Shown in pieces: positions 1-7,725 of a DNA stretch of 64,000 bases. A program made the position numbers and the translations under genes. Source of the DNA: Nocardia elegans NBRC 108235 (GTDB lineage Bacteria; Actinomycetota; Actinomycetes; Mycobacteriales; Mycobacteriaceae); assembly GCF_001612845.1 (NCBI RefSeq), contig NZ_BDBF01000013.1:111053-175052 (forward strand). The letters run 5' to 3'. Positions within the stretch are counted from its first letter, which is position 1. Each line of letters opens with the position of its first letter. The notes beneath the pieces are model-generated. The model was not told where the DNA came from, did no database searches, and saw nothing but the letters and a program-made list of their open reading frames with translations.

Positions 1-206
1 TACGGCCGCGCCGCGTGCCGGGGTGCGGGCGGTAGGGGGTTTGTGCGGTAGGGGCTCGTTCCGGGGCGTAACTCGATAACCCGGCGTGCGGTGCCGGTTC
101 CTCGTAGCATGAGCGGACGAGTGAAATAGATACTCAATCTCTCGTCGATCGAGGCCCGGGCGCTCGAATCGCTGCTCACCCCCATTCGGAGGCGCGAACC
201 GCGAAA

Positions 207-431
207 GTGCTGCGCACCAGGGTGATTCACCAACCGCAGGCGACCTTCTCCGCGCATCCCGGCTTCGAATCCCTGTGCCTGGACCAGACCACGCCGGTGC
301 GTGGCCTGTTCCTCGCCGGTGACTGGACCCGCACCGAACTGCCCTCCACCATGGAATCCGCGGCCGAGAGCGCCCGGCGTGCTGTGGACGCGGTCCGCGA
401 GTACCTGACTCAGGGCGTCCGGCGCAGATGA
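207..431 (+). pseudogene. C-terminal remnant of an FAD-dependent desaturase/amine-oxidase-like protein
   Basis: The 74-residue product ends with the hallmark C-terminal FAD-binding block of phytoene-desaturase/HpnE-like oxidoreductases: GLFLAGDWTRTELPSTMES followed by an AAESARRAVDAV helix. Family members are normally 420-500 residues, so only the last sixth is present. The reading frame is open upstream to a stop at 105-107, and the translation there does not resemble the family, so the gene is truncated rather than cut by the window edge. GTG 207 is only the first start in the frame. Loss of the dinucleotide-binding N-terminus makes a functional enzyme very unlikely. Confidence 0.6.
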
Positions 432-538
432 CCCGCTGATGCCGCGACCCGGCAAGTGCTCGGGCGAACGCCACAACGGCTGCGCCCGGCTGGTGGTCGA
501 GCAGGCGATCGATCCGTACGGACGATGCCCGCCCGCCT

Positions 539-988
539 TCACCAGGTCTTGCCGGCCTGCTCCCGGATCGTGTGGTTGATCCGGTTGAAGAAGTTGGTGA
601 TCGCGATGTTCAGGATGATCGCGAACATCTGCTTCTCGTCGAAGTGGTCGGCGGCCGCGTTCCAGATCTCGTCGGTCACTCCGGGCGAGCCGTCCTGGAT
701 CCGGGTGGCGGCCTCGGTCAGCGCGAGCGCTGCCCGCTCCTCCTCGGTGAAGAACGGGGTCTCGCGCCAGGTGACTACGCTGTGCAGCCGCTGCTCGGTC
801 TCCCCGAGCTTCCTCGCCGACTCGACGCCGGCGAACACGCACGGACTGCACCCGTTGATCTGGCTGGCCCGCAGATGGACCAGCTCGAGCACGAGCGGAT
901 CGACGCCACCGGCGTGAATTGCCTTGTGCAGATGCTGGATTCCGGTGAGCAAGTCGGGATTCGCCACGCTCTTCATGCGTGCTTCCAT
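539..988 (-). CDS. Carboxymuconolactone decarboxylase/AhpD-like protein
   Basis: A 149-residue protein of the AhpD/carboxymuconolactone decarboxylase superfamily, a small all-helical redox fold. The signature is visible: helix LVHLRASQINGCSPC with a CxxC pair at about residues 47 and 50, which in alkylhydroperoxidase-type members reduces peroxides through a disulfide relay. I chose ATG 988 because AGGGA lies seven bases upstream; a longer frame reaches 1021 but has no ribosome site. It is likely cytoplasmic. It lies downstream of the VOC gene on the same strand (about 115 bp gap), so it may belong to the MarR-regulated unit at 1.5 kb. The physiological reductant is unknown. Confidence 0.85.
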   Translation of the reverse strand: MEARMKSVANPDLLTGIQHLHKAIHAGGVDPLVLELVHLRASQINGCSPCVFAGVESARKLGETEQRLHSVVTWRETPFFTEEERAALALTEAATRIQDGSPGVTDEIWNAAADHFDEKQMFAIILNIAITNFFNRINHTIREQAGKTW

Positions 989-1102
989 GGTTGTGTCCCT
1001 AAGTTGGTTGTGTGCGCCCATGCGGGCCGGTCATCTACCGCCGGCGTGCCACGCCTCGGCATGCTGGACGAGCAGCGCCGCGAGATCGGACACGGCGCGG
1101 CG

Positions 1103-1510
1103 CTACGGTGTGGCCGCCGGACGGGGGCTCAGGCAGAACGGTTGGCCGTCGGGATCGAGCAGCACTCGCCAGCGGTCGGCGCCGGGTTGGAAGTCGGGTC
1201 GACTGGCTCCGAGCGCGCACAACCTCTCGGTTGCCGCCTCGAGGTCGTCGACCTGCAGGTCGAGGTGAAAGCGTTTGGCGCCGGTCTCATCCGGCCACTG
1301 CGCGGGCCGAAATCCCTCGACCTTGCCGAAGCCGATCGTGACCCCGTCGCCTTCGACCATCCCGTAACTGTCGTCGCTGTAGGTGACCTCCCAGCCGAGC
1401 GCGGCCGCATAGAAGCGCGCCAGCCCGGCCGGATCGGCGCTGTCGATATTGACCATCGACAGCGTCGCCGTCGAGTGCTCGGATTTCGCGGTGGAATATG
1501 TGTGACTCAC
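1103..1510 (-). CDS. VOC family (glyoxalase/bleomycin-resistance fold) protein
   Basis: About 135 residues, one vicinal-oxygen-chelate module pair. The opening SMVNIDSADPAGLARFYAAA and the closing VLLDPDGQPFCL are typical of actinobacterial VOC proteins acting as small-molecule lyases, dioxygenases or binding proteins; the substrate cannot be read. The only start in frame near the domain is GTG 1510, which lies inside a 21-bp palindrome; ATG 1456 (MVNIDS) is a shorter alternative. Divergent from a MarR gene with only 17 bp between the two starts, so that MarR protein very probably represses it. Confidence 0.85.
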   Translation of the reverse strand: MSHTYSTAKSEHSTATLSMVNIDSADPAGLARFYAAALGWEVTYSDDSYGMVEGDGVTIGFGKVEGFRPAQWPDETGAKRFHLDLQVDDLEAATERLCALGASRPDFQPGADRWRVLLDPDGQPFCLSPRPAATP

Positions 1511-1516
1511 ACATAT
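1496..1516. promoter_or_regulatory. Perfect palindromic operator between VOC and MarR genes
   Basis: Left arm ATATGTGTGA (1496-1505), centre C, right arm TCACACATAT (1507-1516): a perfect 10-bp inverted repeat. It overlaps the VOC start codon (1510-1508) and ends 11 bp before the MarR GTG at 1528. Dyad sites of this size are what dimeric MarR regulators bind, so this is very likely the autoregulatory operator for both genes. Confidence 0.8.
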
Positions 1517-1527
1517 AAACTAGGTCC

Positions 1528-2103
1528 GTGACGCAAACCCAGTCAAGCCTTCACCATGCAGCCAACGTTCTGGGCGCCTTGAGTCTCGTCGTCGCCGACG
1601 GGATGAACACCGCCGTCGAAGCGGTCGCGGCCCTCGGCCCGTCGGCCGCCGCCGCCCTTGCCGCGATGCATCAGTTCCTCGACGGCGGATCGGTCACGCA
1701 GCTGAGTTCCGTTCTCGGCCTGTCTCACTCGGGCACGGTGCGCCTTGTCGACCGCCTCGTCGCCGAAGGCCTCGTCGAGCGCGGCGGCGCACAGGATGGG
1801 CGGGCGGTCTCCGTGGGCCTCACGCGGCATGGTCGGGACATGGCCGCACGGATACTCCGGACGCGCGAGAAGTCGCTGATGAGTGCGCTGTCCGCGTTGT
1901 CCGCGGACGAGATCGACAATCTCGCGGCAACGGTGGACACGATGCTGACCACGATGACCCTCGCCAGAGCCGAACAACGCGCAGCCCGCGGCAACGACCG
2001 TTCACAACCGTGGCTGTGTCGCCTCTGCGACTTCGACGCCTGCGGCCGCAGCGAAGGCAACTGCCCGGTCAACAACGCGGTGATGACCAGCGACAAGAGT
2101 TGA
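1528..2103 (+). CDS. MarR-family regulator with a C-terminal four-cysteine cluster
   Basis: 191 residues. A winged helix occupies roughly residues 45-110 (SVTQLSSVLGLSHSGTVRLV recognition region, then a DGRAVSVGLT wing), as in MarR repressors. Unusual is the tail: cysteines at about 164, 167, 172 and 179 (CRLC, DAC, NCP), a CxxC-x4-C-x6-C arrangement suited to metal binding or thiol sensing. GTG 1528 is preceded by AGGT at close spacing. Divergent from the VOC gene over a shared palindrome. Inference: a thiol- or metal-responsive repressor of the VOC and AhpD-like genes; the redox enzyme nearby fits that idea. Confidence 0.88.
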   Translation: MTQTQSSLHHAANVLGALSLVVADGMNTAVEAVAALGPSAAAALAAMHQFLDGGSVTQLSSVLGLSHSGTVRLVDRLVAEGLVERGGAQDGRAVSVGLTRHGRDMAARILRTREKSLMSALSALSADEIDNLAATVDTMLTTMTLARAEQRAARGNDRSQPWLCRLCDFDACGRSEGNCPVNNAVMTSDKS

Positions 2104-2142
2104 CGCCACGCTGCTGTTCGGCCCGGGGGAGGTGCTCGACAG

Positions 2143-2913
2143 CTAGTCGCCGGATTTGTGCGCCACGGCGAAGATTCGCCGGAACGGCAACCAGGTCGTC
2201 CCGTCGGCGCGCTGGGGGTAGGCCGCGCGCAGGAGTGGGGCGAGCTGGGTGGTGAACCGCGCCCACTCCTCGTCGTCGAGGGCGCCGCGCACCGGTCGCA
2301 AAGCGGTCCCGGTCACCCATTCGAGGACCGGATCCGTGCCGGTCAGCCGCTGCAGATAGGTGGTCTCCCAGGCGTCGACGGCGCATCCCGCGGCGGTGAG
2401 CACCGCGGCGTAGCCGCTCGGATCGAGGACGTCGCGGGGTTGCAGGATGCCGCTGGATTCCAGGCGTGGCCGCCACTCGTCGCGCGCGGCGAGTTCGCGG
2501 ATGGCGACATGGGAGGGCGCGTCGAAGTTGCCCGGCACCTGCAATGCCAGCCAGGCCCCGGCCGGCAGCGCCGCCACCCACTGCGGCAGCAGCTCGGTAT
2601 GCGTCGGCACCCACTGCAGCACCGCGTTGGTCACCACGACGTCGGTATCGGGTGCGGGCCGCCACTCCTCGGCGGAGCGCACTTCGGCGTCGATACCGGA
2701 TTCCCGTGCGGCCGCGACCATCTCGGGTGAGGAATCGAACGCGTCGATCCGCGCCTTCGGCCACCGCTGAGCGAGCACGCCGGTCAGCTGCCCGGGCCCG
2801 CACCCCAGGTCGACCACCCGGCGTGGATTCTCGGCGTCGATGCGCGCGATCAGTTCGAAGAACGGCCGCGAACGGTGGTCGCCGAAACTGCGGTACTTCT
2901 CGGGATCCCACAT
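2143..2913 (-). CDS. tam: Trans-aconitate 2-methyltransferase
   Basis: 256 residues, full length for Tam. It transfers a methyl group from S-adenosylmethionine to trans-aconitate, a by-product that inhibits aconitase. The SAM-binding motif I is VVDLGCGPGQLTG at about residues 33-45, followed by FDSSPEMV, and the family motif TNAVLQWVPTH. The N-terminus MWDPEKYRSFGDHRSRPF is typical. ATG 2913 has a GGGAG site eight bases upstream. It is convergent with the MarR gene and separated from the upstream Eis gene end by about 160 bp containing its promoter. Confidence 0.9.
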   Translation of the reverse strand: MWDPEKYRSFGDHRSRPFFELIARIDAENPRRVVDLGCGPGQLTGVLAQRWPKARIDAFDSSPEMVAAARESGIDAEVRSAEEWRPAPDTDVVVTNAVLQWVPTHTELLPQWVAALPAGAWLALQVPGNFDAPSHVAIRELAARDEWRPRLESSGILQPRDVLDPSGYAAVLTAAGCAVDAWETTYLQRLTGTDPVLEWVTGTALRPVRGALDDEEWARFTTQLAPLLRAAYPQRADGTTWLPFRRIFAVAHKSGD

Positions 2914-3075
2914 GGGCTGCTCCCCTCGCCGAAGGTGCTAAACCGTACGAGCGTTATATTAGCGCTGAGGGGTGGATTCGGCTCGCGGTCATCGTGGCAG
3001 TGACCGGGCGATCAACTGGACGGCGAGGCTGCGGCCCGTCCGCGCGGGCCCGGCGCCTGGGTCGTCTCGCCGGTT

Positions 3076-4287
3076 TCAGAAGTAGGTGCCGGCGAACGGG
3101 GCGGAGGTGGTGGTGAACAGGTTGTCGGCGTCTTCGATTGCGCCGCTGCGATTTTCGCCGATCCGGCCGGCGAGGGCCAGTTGCTGCCAGGTGGATCCGC
3201 CGAGGTAGACCGCGGCGAGGGCGGCCACGTCGGTGGTGAGATCGGGGGGTGCGTCGACGCGGGTGACGGCGTCGGCGGTGATCCGGTAGGAGCCGGTGTT
3301 GGCGGGCAGGATGTCGTCGGTCACCGCGAGGACCACTGCCGGTGCCTCGCGGTAACTGCGGCGTTGCAGCGCCGCGCGGACATCGACGAGCCGCAGCCAG
3401 GTCTCGTCGTGCACGCCGGCGACGGTGACCACGCGCTCATCGGTGAACAGATGCCGCAGCGGGCTGTCCACCGGCGCGAAGGTCACCACGATCCGGTCCA
3501 CGATGTCGTGGGTCAGCAGATGCCGCAGCAGTCCGCGATAGGCCGCGGGCGTGGTGGCCACCCAGTCGTCGACGACGATGGTGCGCTGCGGATTGCGCGG
3601 CCAGCCGGTGCCGTCCGACGGGCGGTAGCGCAGGAATCCGTCCTCGGCGCCGGGGTCGCCGTGCACCACCGTCCAGCCGGCGTTGCCTGCGGCCAACTCC
3701 TGGAAACGCCACCAATACGGCGGCCGGTCGATCGCGCCGTTCCACGAAATATCCGCGGCCGCATAGAGTTTCGCCAGCTTCTCCCACCGGCTCTCGGCGT
3801 CCAGGTAGCGCACCGGCCCGCCCTGGGGAACGGTATCGCGCAACCGGGCCTGTCGCCGATCCACCTCGAGCGTCGCGTACGAGCCGGCCACACCGTAGCC
3901 GAACCGCTCGTAGATGCCGCCCTGGGTGGCGCGCAGACTCGCGACCACTTCGCCGCGCTCGGCGATATCGGCGAGCTGACGCCGCAGCAGCGCGCTCACC
4001 ACACCCCGGCGCGTGTGGGTCGGCAGCACGCCGACGTGTGTGACCGCCGCGTGGGGGAGGCGCTGCCCGCCCGGGACCACCAGCCAACTGGTGTAGGAGT
4101 CGACGGCCCCGACCAATTGCCCGTCCAGTCGCGCCCCGAGCGTGCGCCCGGGCTCGACCAGTCCATCGGCGCCGTCCGGCAGCGGCGGCAGTCCGACCAT
4201 CGCGGTGCGGAAGATCTCTCCCGCCGCACGCACCTCGCCGGGGTCGGTCGGCGTCACGAGTTCGACGGCTGCTGTGCCGCTGGTCAT
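3076..4287 (-). CDS. eis: Eis-type GNAT N-acetyltransferase
   Basis: 403 residues, the usual Eis length. The N-terminal GNAT domain carries the acetyl-CoA loop HVGVLPTHTRRGVVSALLR at about residues 84-102; a second GNAT-like region and a C-terminal sterol-carrier-like domain follow. The tyrosine of GGIYERFGYG (near 120-127) and the extreme C-terminal phenylalanine carboxylate, both used in catalysis in mycobacterial Eis, are present. Eis enzymes acetylate several amines of aminoglycosides and lysines of peptides or proteins. The natural substrate here is unknown. It is a single gene with its own promoter region to the right. Confidence 0.9.
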   Translation of the reverse strand: MTSGTAAVELVTPTDPGEVRAAGEIFRTAMVGLPPLPDGADGLVEPGRTLGARLDGQLVGAVDSYTSWLVVPGGQRLPHAAVTHVGVLPTHTRRGVVSALLRRQLADIAERGEVVASLRATQGGIYERFGYGVAGSYATLEVDRRQARLRDTVPQGGPVRYLDAESRWEKLAKLYAAADISWNGAIDRPPYWWRFQELAAGNAGWTVVHGDPGAEDGFLRYRPSDGTGWPRNPQRTIVVDDWVATTPAAYRGLLRHLLTHDIVDRIVVTFAPVDSPLRHLFTDERVVTVAGVHDETWLRLVDVRAALQRRSYREAPAVVLAVTDDILPANTGSYRITADAVTRVDAPPDLTTDVAALAAVYLGGSTWQQLALAGRIGENRSGAIEDADNLFTTTSAPFAGTYF

Positions 4288-4467
4288 TCGTCACCTCCGG
4301 GGTCCTGCGCGGGCGCGTCGTGTGCCGCACGTCCCGGACCACGCTAGCGGGCCGTCGCCGCGGATCAGTGCGATGTGGATCGGCGGGGCGGCCACGAAAC
4401 TCTGGTGGCACCGCCGCGTCACAGCTGTTCGACGGTGAATTCCGCCGTCCCGCAGCCGAACTCGGTC

Positions 4468-4785
4468 TCAGCCTGCCGCCGCCATCGCTCTCCACGCCTT
4501 TCTGGCGCGGGAACGAGCTCGCGGGGCGGCGTATTCGATTCGCCGACGCGCCTCGGAGGCGCTGATCCGCAGTAGATCGCTCAAGAGCTCCGCGGTGTCC
4601 CGGTAGCCGGTGTCGGCGGCGAGACCGCGGCGCTCGGCCTCGGCGACGGCCGCGACCATGGCCGCACCCAATCGACGCCGGCGGCGTTCGGTTTCGACGA
4701 GGGTACGCAGCAAGTCGACATCGGCCAGTTCCGACCATCCCCGTGCCGGAGCATTCGGTGCCAATGCAGTCGAATGTGTGTTCAC
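4468..4785 (-). pseudogene. Truncated DUF222 (13E12-repeat family) protein behind an SOS box
   Basis: Only the N-terminal DUF222 segment remains: SELADVDLLRTLVETERRRR, then AVAEAERRGLA and SASEARRRIEYAA. Complete 13E12-family proteins are about 400-500 residues with a C-terminal HNH nuclease domain; here the frame stops after roughly 105 residues and no continuation is visible in the other frames. GTG 4785 is chosen because a LexA box lies just upstream; a frame start at 4836 would put the box inside the coding region. In mycobacteria several members of this family are induced by DNA damage. This copy is probably a non-functional relic. Confidence 0.65.
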
Positions 4786-4806
4786 GCGAGGCAGCCTACC
4801 GCATGC

Positions 4807-4822
4807 TCGAACATTTGTTCGA
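4807..4822. promoter_or_regulatory. LexA (SOS) box, mycobacterial-type consensus
   Basis: TCGAACATTTGTTCGA matches the established actinobacterial SOS consensus TCGAAC-N4-GTTCGA at all twelve fixed positions. It sits 22 bp upstream of GTG 4785 of the DUF222 remnant, a gene family known to be LexA-controlled in Mycobacterium tuberculosis. The operator appears intact although its gene is truncated. Confidence 0.85.
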
Positions 4823-5031
4823 TAATCAGCGTTCAAGCGCGTCGATGTTCTCGCGGTGTAAGGCGCGCGGCGGTGCGGGGCGTGATTTGCCGGAATCGGG
4901 GGGGGGATCGGGTGGCCGGGGCCGCGGTTTCGTGAATGCTCGCCTGGCCGGCGTCCCGGAGCGCGCCCATCGGCGAGAAGGGTGCATGGCTGCGTGGCGG
5001 TGACCCGCCCGGTGCGCGAGTCGGACCGCGT

Positions 5032-5520
5032 TCACCGCGGTGCTCGGCGTGCGCGGCGTCGTCGTTGCAGGCCGGGGTGTACGCCGGCGGGCAGGCCCGC
5101 GTGGGCGGCGATGCGTTGAAGTAGCGGAAGGAGTTGGGCTCGCTCGGCCTCGTCGAGCGGTGCGAGAACGTCCGATTCCAGTGCGTCGGCCTCGGATTGC
5201 ATCGACTCGAGCACCTCGCGGGCATTGTCGGTGAGGTGGACCGCATGCGCGCGCCGGTCGGCCGGATGCGGCCGCCGGGTCACCAGTGCGCGTTCTTCGA
5301 GCTCGTCGACCAGTCCAACCATCGCGTTGCGGTGAACACGTAGCAGATCCGCGAGTTCCTGCTGACTGCGACCGTCCGCGACGGCCAGCTGGGTGAGTAC
5401 CGCGAAGTGGGCCGGGTCCAGATCCAAACGTGCCAGCTGCTCGGTGAGCTGGTACGACACGTGGAAACCGATCTGCGACAACAGGAATGCCGCGCGTGAG
5501 TCCAGCGGCCGGTTCGTCAT
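5032..5520 (-). CDS. MarR-family transcriptional regulator
   Basis: 162 residues. Winged-helix core: GRSQQELADLLRVHRNAMVG (helix-turn-helix) followed by DELEERALVTRRPHPADRRA (wing), classic MarR. ATG 5520 begins MTNRPLDSRAAF; an upstream extension to 5586 runs through the operator region and is not credible. Divergent from the ABM monooxygenase gene over an 80-bp intergenic region holding an inverted repeat. Known pattern: such MarR proteins sense the quinone or phenolic compound handled by their target enzyme. The arginine-rich tail (LQRRRRARRAPR) is odd and may be a local extension. Confidence 0.88.
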   Translation of the reverse strand: MTNRPLDSRAAFLLSQIGFHVSYQLTEQLARLDLDPAHFAVLTQLAVADGRSQQELADLLRVHRNAMVGLVDELEERALVTRRPHPADRRAHAVHLTDNAREVLESMQSEADALESDVLAPLDEAERAQLLPLLQRIAAHAGLPAGVHPGLQRRRRARRAPR

Positions 5521-5578
5521 GACACTTACACTAGCAATCCAACATGATTGCCATCTAACGATATTGACATAAATTGTG

Positions 5579-5599
5579 ATTGTCACTTAACGTGACAAT
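5579..5599. promoter_or_regulatory. MarR operator abutting the ABM start codon
   Basis: Perfect 8-bp inverted repeat ATTGTCAC (5579-5586) and GTGACAAT (5592-5599) around a 5-bp centre. The right arm ends directly before ATG 5600, leaving no room for a Shine-Dalgarno sequence, so the ABM message is probably leaderless. A weaker repeat CAATC/GATTG lies at 5536-5551. Occupation by the divergent MarR protein would block transcription of both genes. Confidence 0.7.
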
Positions 5600-5962
5600 A
5601 TGACGAACCCCAACATTCCTTCTGTGCCCGACACCGACGCACCGGTCACGGTCATCAACACGATGTCGGTACCCGCGGCTCAGCGGGACCTGTTCCTCCA
5701 GCGCTGGCGTGACAGCGCCCAGTACATGGCGGCCGCCGCCGGTTTCCGCCGAACCCGGATGTTCCAGGCGGCCGGCGAGGCGGCCGAGGCGGTCTTCGTC
5801 AACGTCGGGGATTGGGACAGCGGCACCGCCCTGCGTAACGCACTCGGTACTGCGGAGTGGCGGGAATTGACGCTGCGGATCCAGCACGATCTCGACCTCA
5901 CCGCCCGGCCGATGATCTTCCATCCCACCCTCGAACTGGGACCCGGCGAGGTGCTGTCCTAG
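5600..5962 (+). CDS. Antibiotic biosynthesis monooxygenase (ABM) domain protein
   Basis: 120 residues, a single ABM ferredoxin-like fold of the YgiN/ActVA-Orf6 type. The strand-helix pattern VTVINTMSVPAAQRDLF, then FRRTRMF and VFVNVGDWDS, is typical. Such cofactor-free proteins oxidise quinol or polyketide substrates or act as small ligand-binding dimers. The start codon touches the operator, suggesting leaderless translation. It leads a co-directional group with the DUF4267 and DUF2871 membrane proteins (gaps 58 and 44 bp), so a common response to a redox-active compound is likely. Confidence 0.82.
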   Translation: MTNPNIPSVPDTDAPVTVINTMSVPAAQRDLFLQRWRDSAQYMAAAAGFRRTRMFQAAGEAAEAVFVNVGDWDSGTALRNALGTAEWRELTLRIQHDLDLTARPMIFHPTLELGPGEVLS

Positions 5963-6020
5963 CGGACCGGATGCCTTGTGGGACAACAGTTCACCGTCTG
6001 AATGTCACAGGAGAACCACC

Positions 6021-6455
6021 ATGTCACGCCGGAACCTCGACACCGTCCTGGCCGCCGCTGTCGTTTTGTTCACCTTCTACCTCGGGTTTTCTTTCGTCCT
6101 GACCCCCGAGACCGCCGCCCAGGGCTTCGGCCTGCCGAACTTGCCCGACGGCGACGGCTTTCTCGTCGTGAAAGGCTGCCGCGAGCTCGCGATGGGCCTG
6201 GGTACGGGCATCCTGCTGATGACCGGCCAGCGCCGCGCCTTGGGGTGGGTTGTGCTGATGACGGCCGTCGCCCCGTTCGGCGACATGGTCAACGTCCTGG
6301 CTCATCACGGCTCCGCGGTCACCGCGTTCGGCGTCCACGGCTCGACCTGCGCGCTGATCGCGGTCACGGGCCTGCTGATCCTTCGCGAAACCGGCAAGGC
6401 GCCCAAGGCCCAGCAGGCTACCGCCCCAGCGCCCGCCGCGCAGCTGTCGGCCTGA
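6021..6455 (+). CDS. DUF4267 small membrane protein
   Basis: 144 residues with four predicted membrane helices, first VLAAAVVLFTFYLGFSFVL, then a GLP-containing loop typical of DUF4267, and VVLMTAVAPFGDMVNVL. The start ATG 6021 has a strong CAGGAGAA ribosome site; the frame extends upstream to 5976 without one. The family is common in actinobacteria next to ABM enzymes and MarR/TetR regulators, but no biochemical role is established. The Ala/Pro-rich tail is probably disordered. Confidence 0.85.
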   Translation: MSRRNLDTVLAAAVVLFTFYLGFSFVLTPETAAQGFGLPNLPDGDGFLVVKGCRELAMGLGTGILLMTGQRRALGWVVLMTAVAPFGDMVNVLAHHGSAVTAFGVHGSTCALIAVTGLLILRETGKAPKAQQATAPAPAAQLSA

Positions 6456-6499
6456 CGTCTACACCCGAACGACCGCACCATCATTCGAACGAGGACTCG

Positions 6500-6925
6500 A
6501 TGAAACAGCTCTACTGGGCCGCCGTCGGCTATACCGCACTCGGATTGCCGTCGGGCCTGGTCTACCGCGAACTCACCAAGGCCCATGAGTTCACCGGCAA
6601 GACCGAACTCGCCGTGGTCCACACGCACCTGCTGGCGTTGGGAACATTGTTCTTCCTGATCGTCCTGGTGCTCGAACATCAACTCGCCCTGTCGAACACC
6701 CGCGCCTATCGCTGGTTCTTCGCCGTCTACAACACCGCTGTCCTCTGGACCGTGGCCTGCATGACGATCATCGGTACCCGGACCGTCCTCGGGCACGGCG
6801 AATCCACGCCATTGTCGGAGCTGGCCGGCATCGGTCACGTCCTGCTCACCATCGGATTCGTGCTGTTCTTCCTCACCGTGCACCAGGCCATCACGGCCCG
6901 CCGCGAGGAGGTGGTCCCCGCCTGA
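6500..6925 (+). CDS. DUF2871 membrane protein
   Basis: 141 residues, four transmembrane helices. The first helix region YTALGLPSGLVYRELTKAHE and the conserved histidines in VVHTHLLALGTLFFLIVLVL match DUF2871. The H-x-H pair and Arg/Glu near the membrane face suggest ligand or cofactor binding but function is unknown. Start ATG 6500 follows GAGGACTCG. It is the third gene of the ABM group and is followed by a strong hairpin at 6982-7008. Confidence 0.85.
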   Translation: MKQLYWAAVGYTALGLPSGLVYRELTKAHEFTGKTELAVVHTHLLALGTLFFLIVLVLEHQLALSNTRAYRWFFAVYNTAVLWTVACMTIIGTRTVLGHGESTPLSELAGIGHVLLTIGFVLFFLTVHQAITARREEVVPA

Positions 6926-6981
6926 CCCGACCGAAACGGTGACGGCCGGGCCGGATGCTCGGGCTGTTCCCCGCGCACGCC

Positions 6982-7008
6982 AACGGCCCGAGATGGTCTC
7001 GGGCCGTT
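6982..7008. terminator. Bidirectional hairpin terminator
   Basis: Arms AACGGCCCGAGA (6982-6993) and TCTCGGGCCGTT (6997-7008), perfect 12-bp stem with a 3-nt loop. It lies between the convergent ends of the DUF2871 gene (6925) and the DUF4870 gene (7050), so it can serve both strands. Confidence 0.8.
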
Positions 7009-7049
7009 GATCTTCGGACTGCCGTATCCGTCGCCATGTGGATACGCCG

Positions 7050-7448
7050 CTAGTTGATCGAGTTGGCCAACCGATCGGCGTAAGGGGTGGTGAATTTCCC
7101 GACGAGGGGAAGCGCCGCGCGGACACCGCCGGTGTTGTTCGCCTGGACCATGGCCATGATCCAGACGACGACCGTGAAGACCGCGACGACGAGTCCGGTG
7201 AGGCTGAAGAGGATGCCCAGGGCTCCGAGGAGCGAGCCGACGATGCTCAAGACGATATTCAGCACCGATACCGCCCCGAAGAAGACGATCGACTGCGAGG
7301 CGTGGAATTTCACATCGGGATCGTGCTTTCCGAGGAAGAGGAAGATGATTCCGGTGAGCCAGCCCAGCGCGTAGGACAGGATCGCGCTGGTCTTCTTGTC
7401 CAAGCCGGCGGGCTGCGGGTGGTTCGCGGGAGGTTGAGAAAATGTCAT
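7050..7448 (-). CDS. DUF4870 (Tic20-like) membrane protein
   Basis: 132 residues. A Pro-rich cytoplasmic N-terminus of about 18 residues is followed by three to four hydrophobic segments; the family signature KFHASQSIVFFGAVSVLN is clear. DUF4870/Tic20-like proteins are widespread small membrane proteins of unknown role. Single gene, ATG 7448 following GAGGTT... is not a strong site, so the start is based on family length. Convergent with the ABM group. Confidence 0.85.
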   Translation of the reverse strand: MTFSQPPANHPQPAGLDKKTSAILSYALGWLTGIIFLFLGKHDPDVKFHASQSIVFFGAVSVLNIVLSIVGSLLGALGILFSLTGLVVAVFTVVVWIMAMVQANNTGGVRAALPLVGKFTTPYADRLANSIN

Positions 7449-7515
7449 GAGGTGAGTAGACGCCGCGCGCGCCCCCTACCGATCCCAACTTTCCCCGCGA
7501 ACCCGCCGGTCACTG

Positions 7516-7725
7516 CTACGCCGGTCGCTGGAACTCGCCGTTCTGAATGCCGGTGGTGAAGGCGTCCCATTCGGCGGGGGTGAAGATGAGTGCTGGGCCG
7601 GTGGGGTTCTTGGAGTCGCGAACTCCGACCGTGCCATCGCTGAGATGCGCAACCTCCACGCATGTGTCTTTGCCGTGGCTTCGCCGGCTCTTGTACCACT
7701 GGGCAGTGGACAGGTCGACACTCAC
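7516..7725 (-). CDS. DUF397 protein
   Basis: 69 residues; the DUF397 pattern is complete: AQWYKSRRS, the CVEVAHLSDGTVGVRDSK core, and FTPAEWDAFTTGI near the end. GTG 7725 overlaps the stop of the upstream HTH-DUF5753 gene by four bases (GTGA), so the two are translationally coupled. In Streptomyces these pairs (for example the WhiJ locus) act in development, the DUF397 partner antagonising or modulating the HTH regulator; whether they work as an inhibitory pair here is inference. Confidence 0.9.
   Translation of the reverse strand: MSVDLSTAQWYKSRRSHGKDTCVEVAHLSDGTVGVRDSKNPTGPALIFTPAEWDAFTTGIQNGEFQRPA

Noticed and set aside
572..1531. 319-residue plus-strand frame
   Set aside because: Antisense to the AhpD-like and VOC genes, which have clear family motifs.
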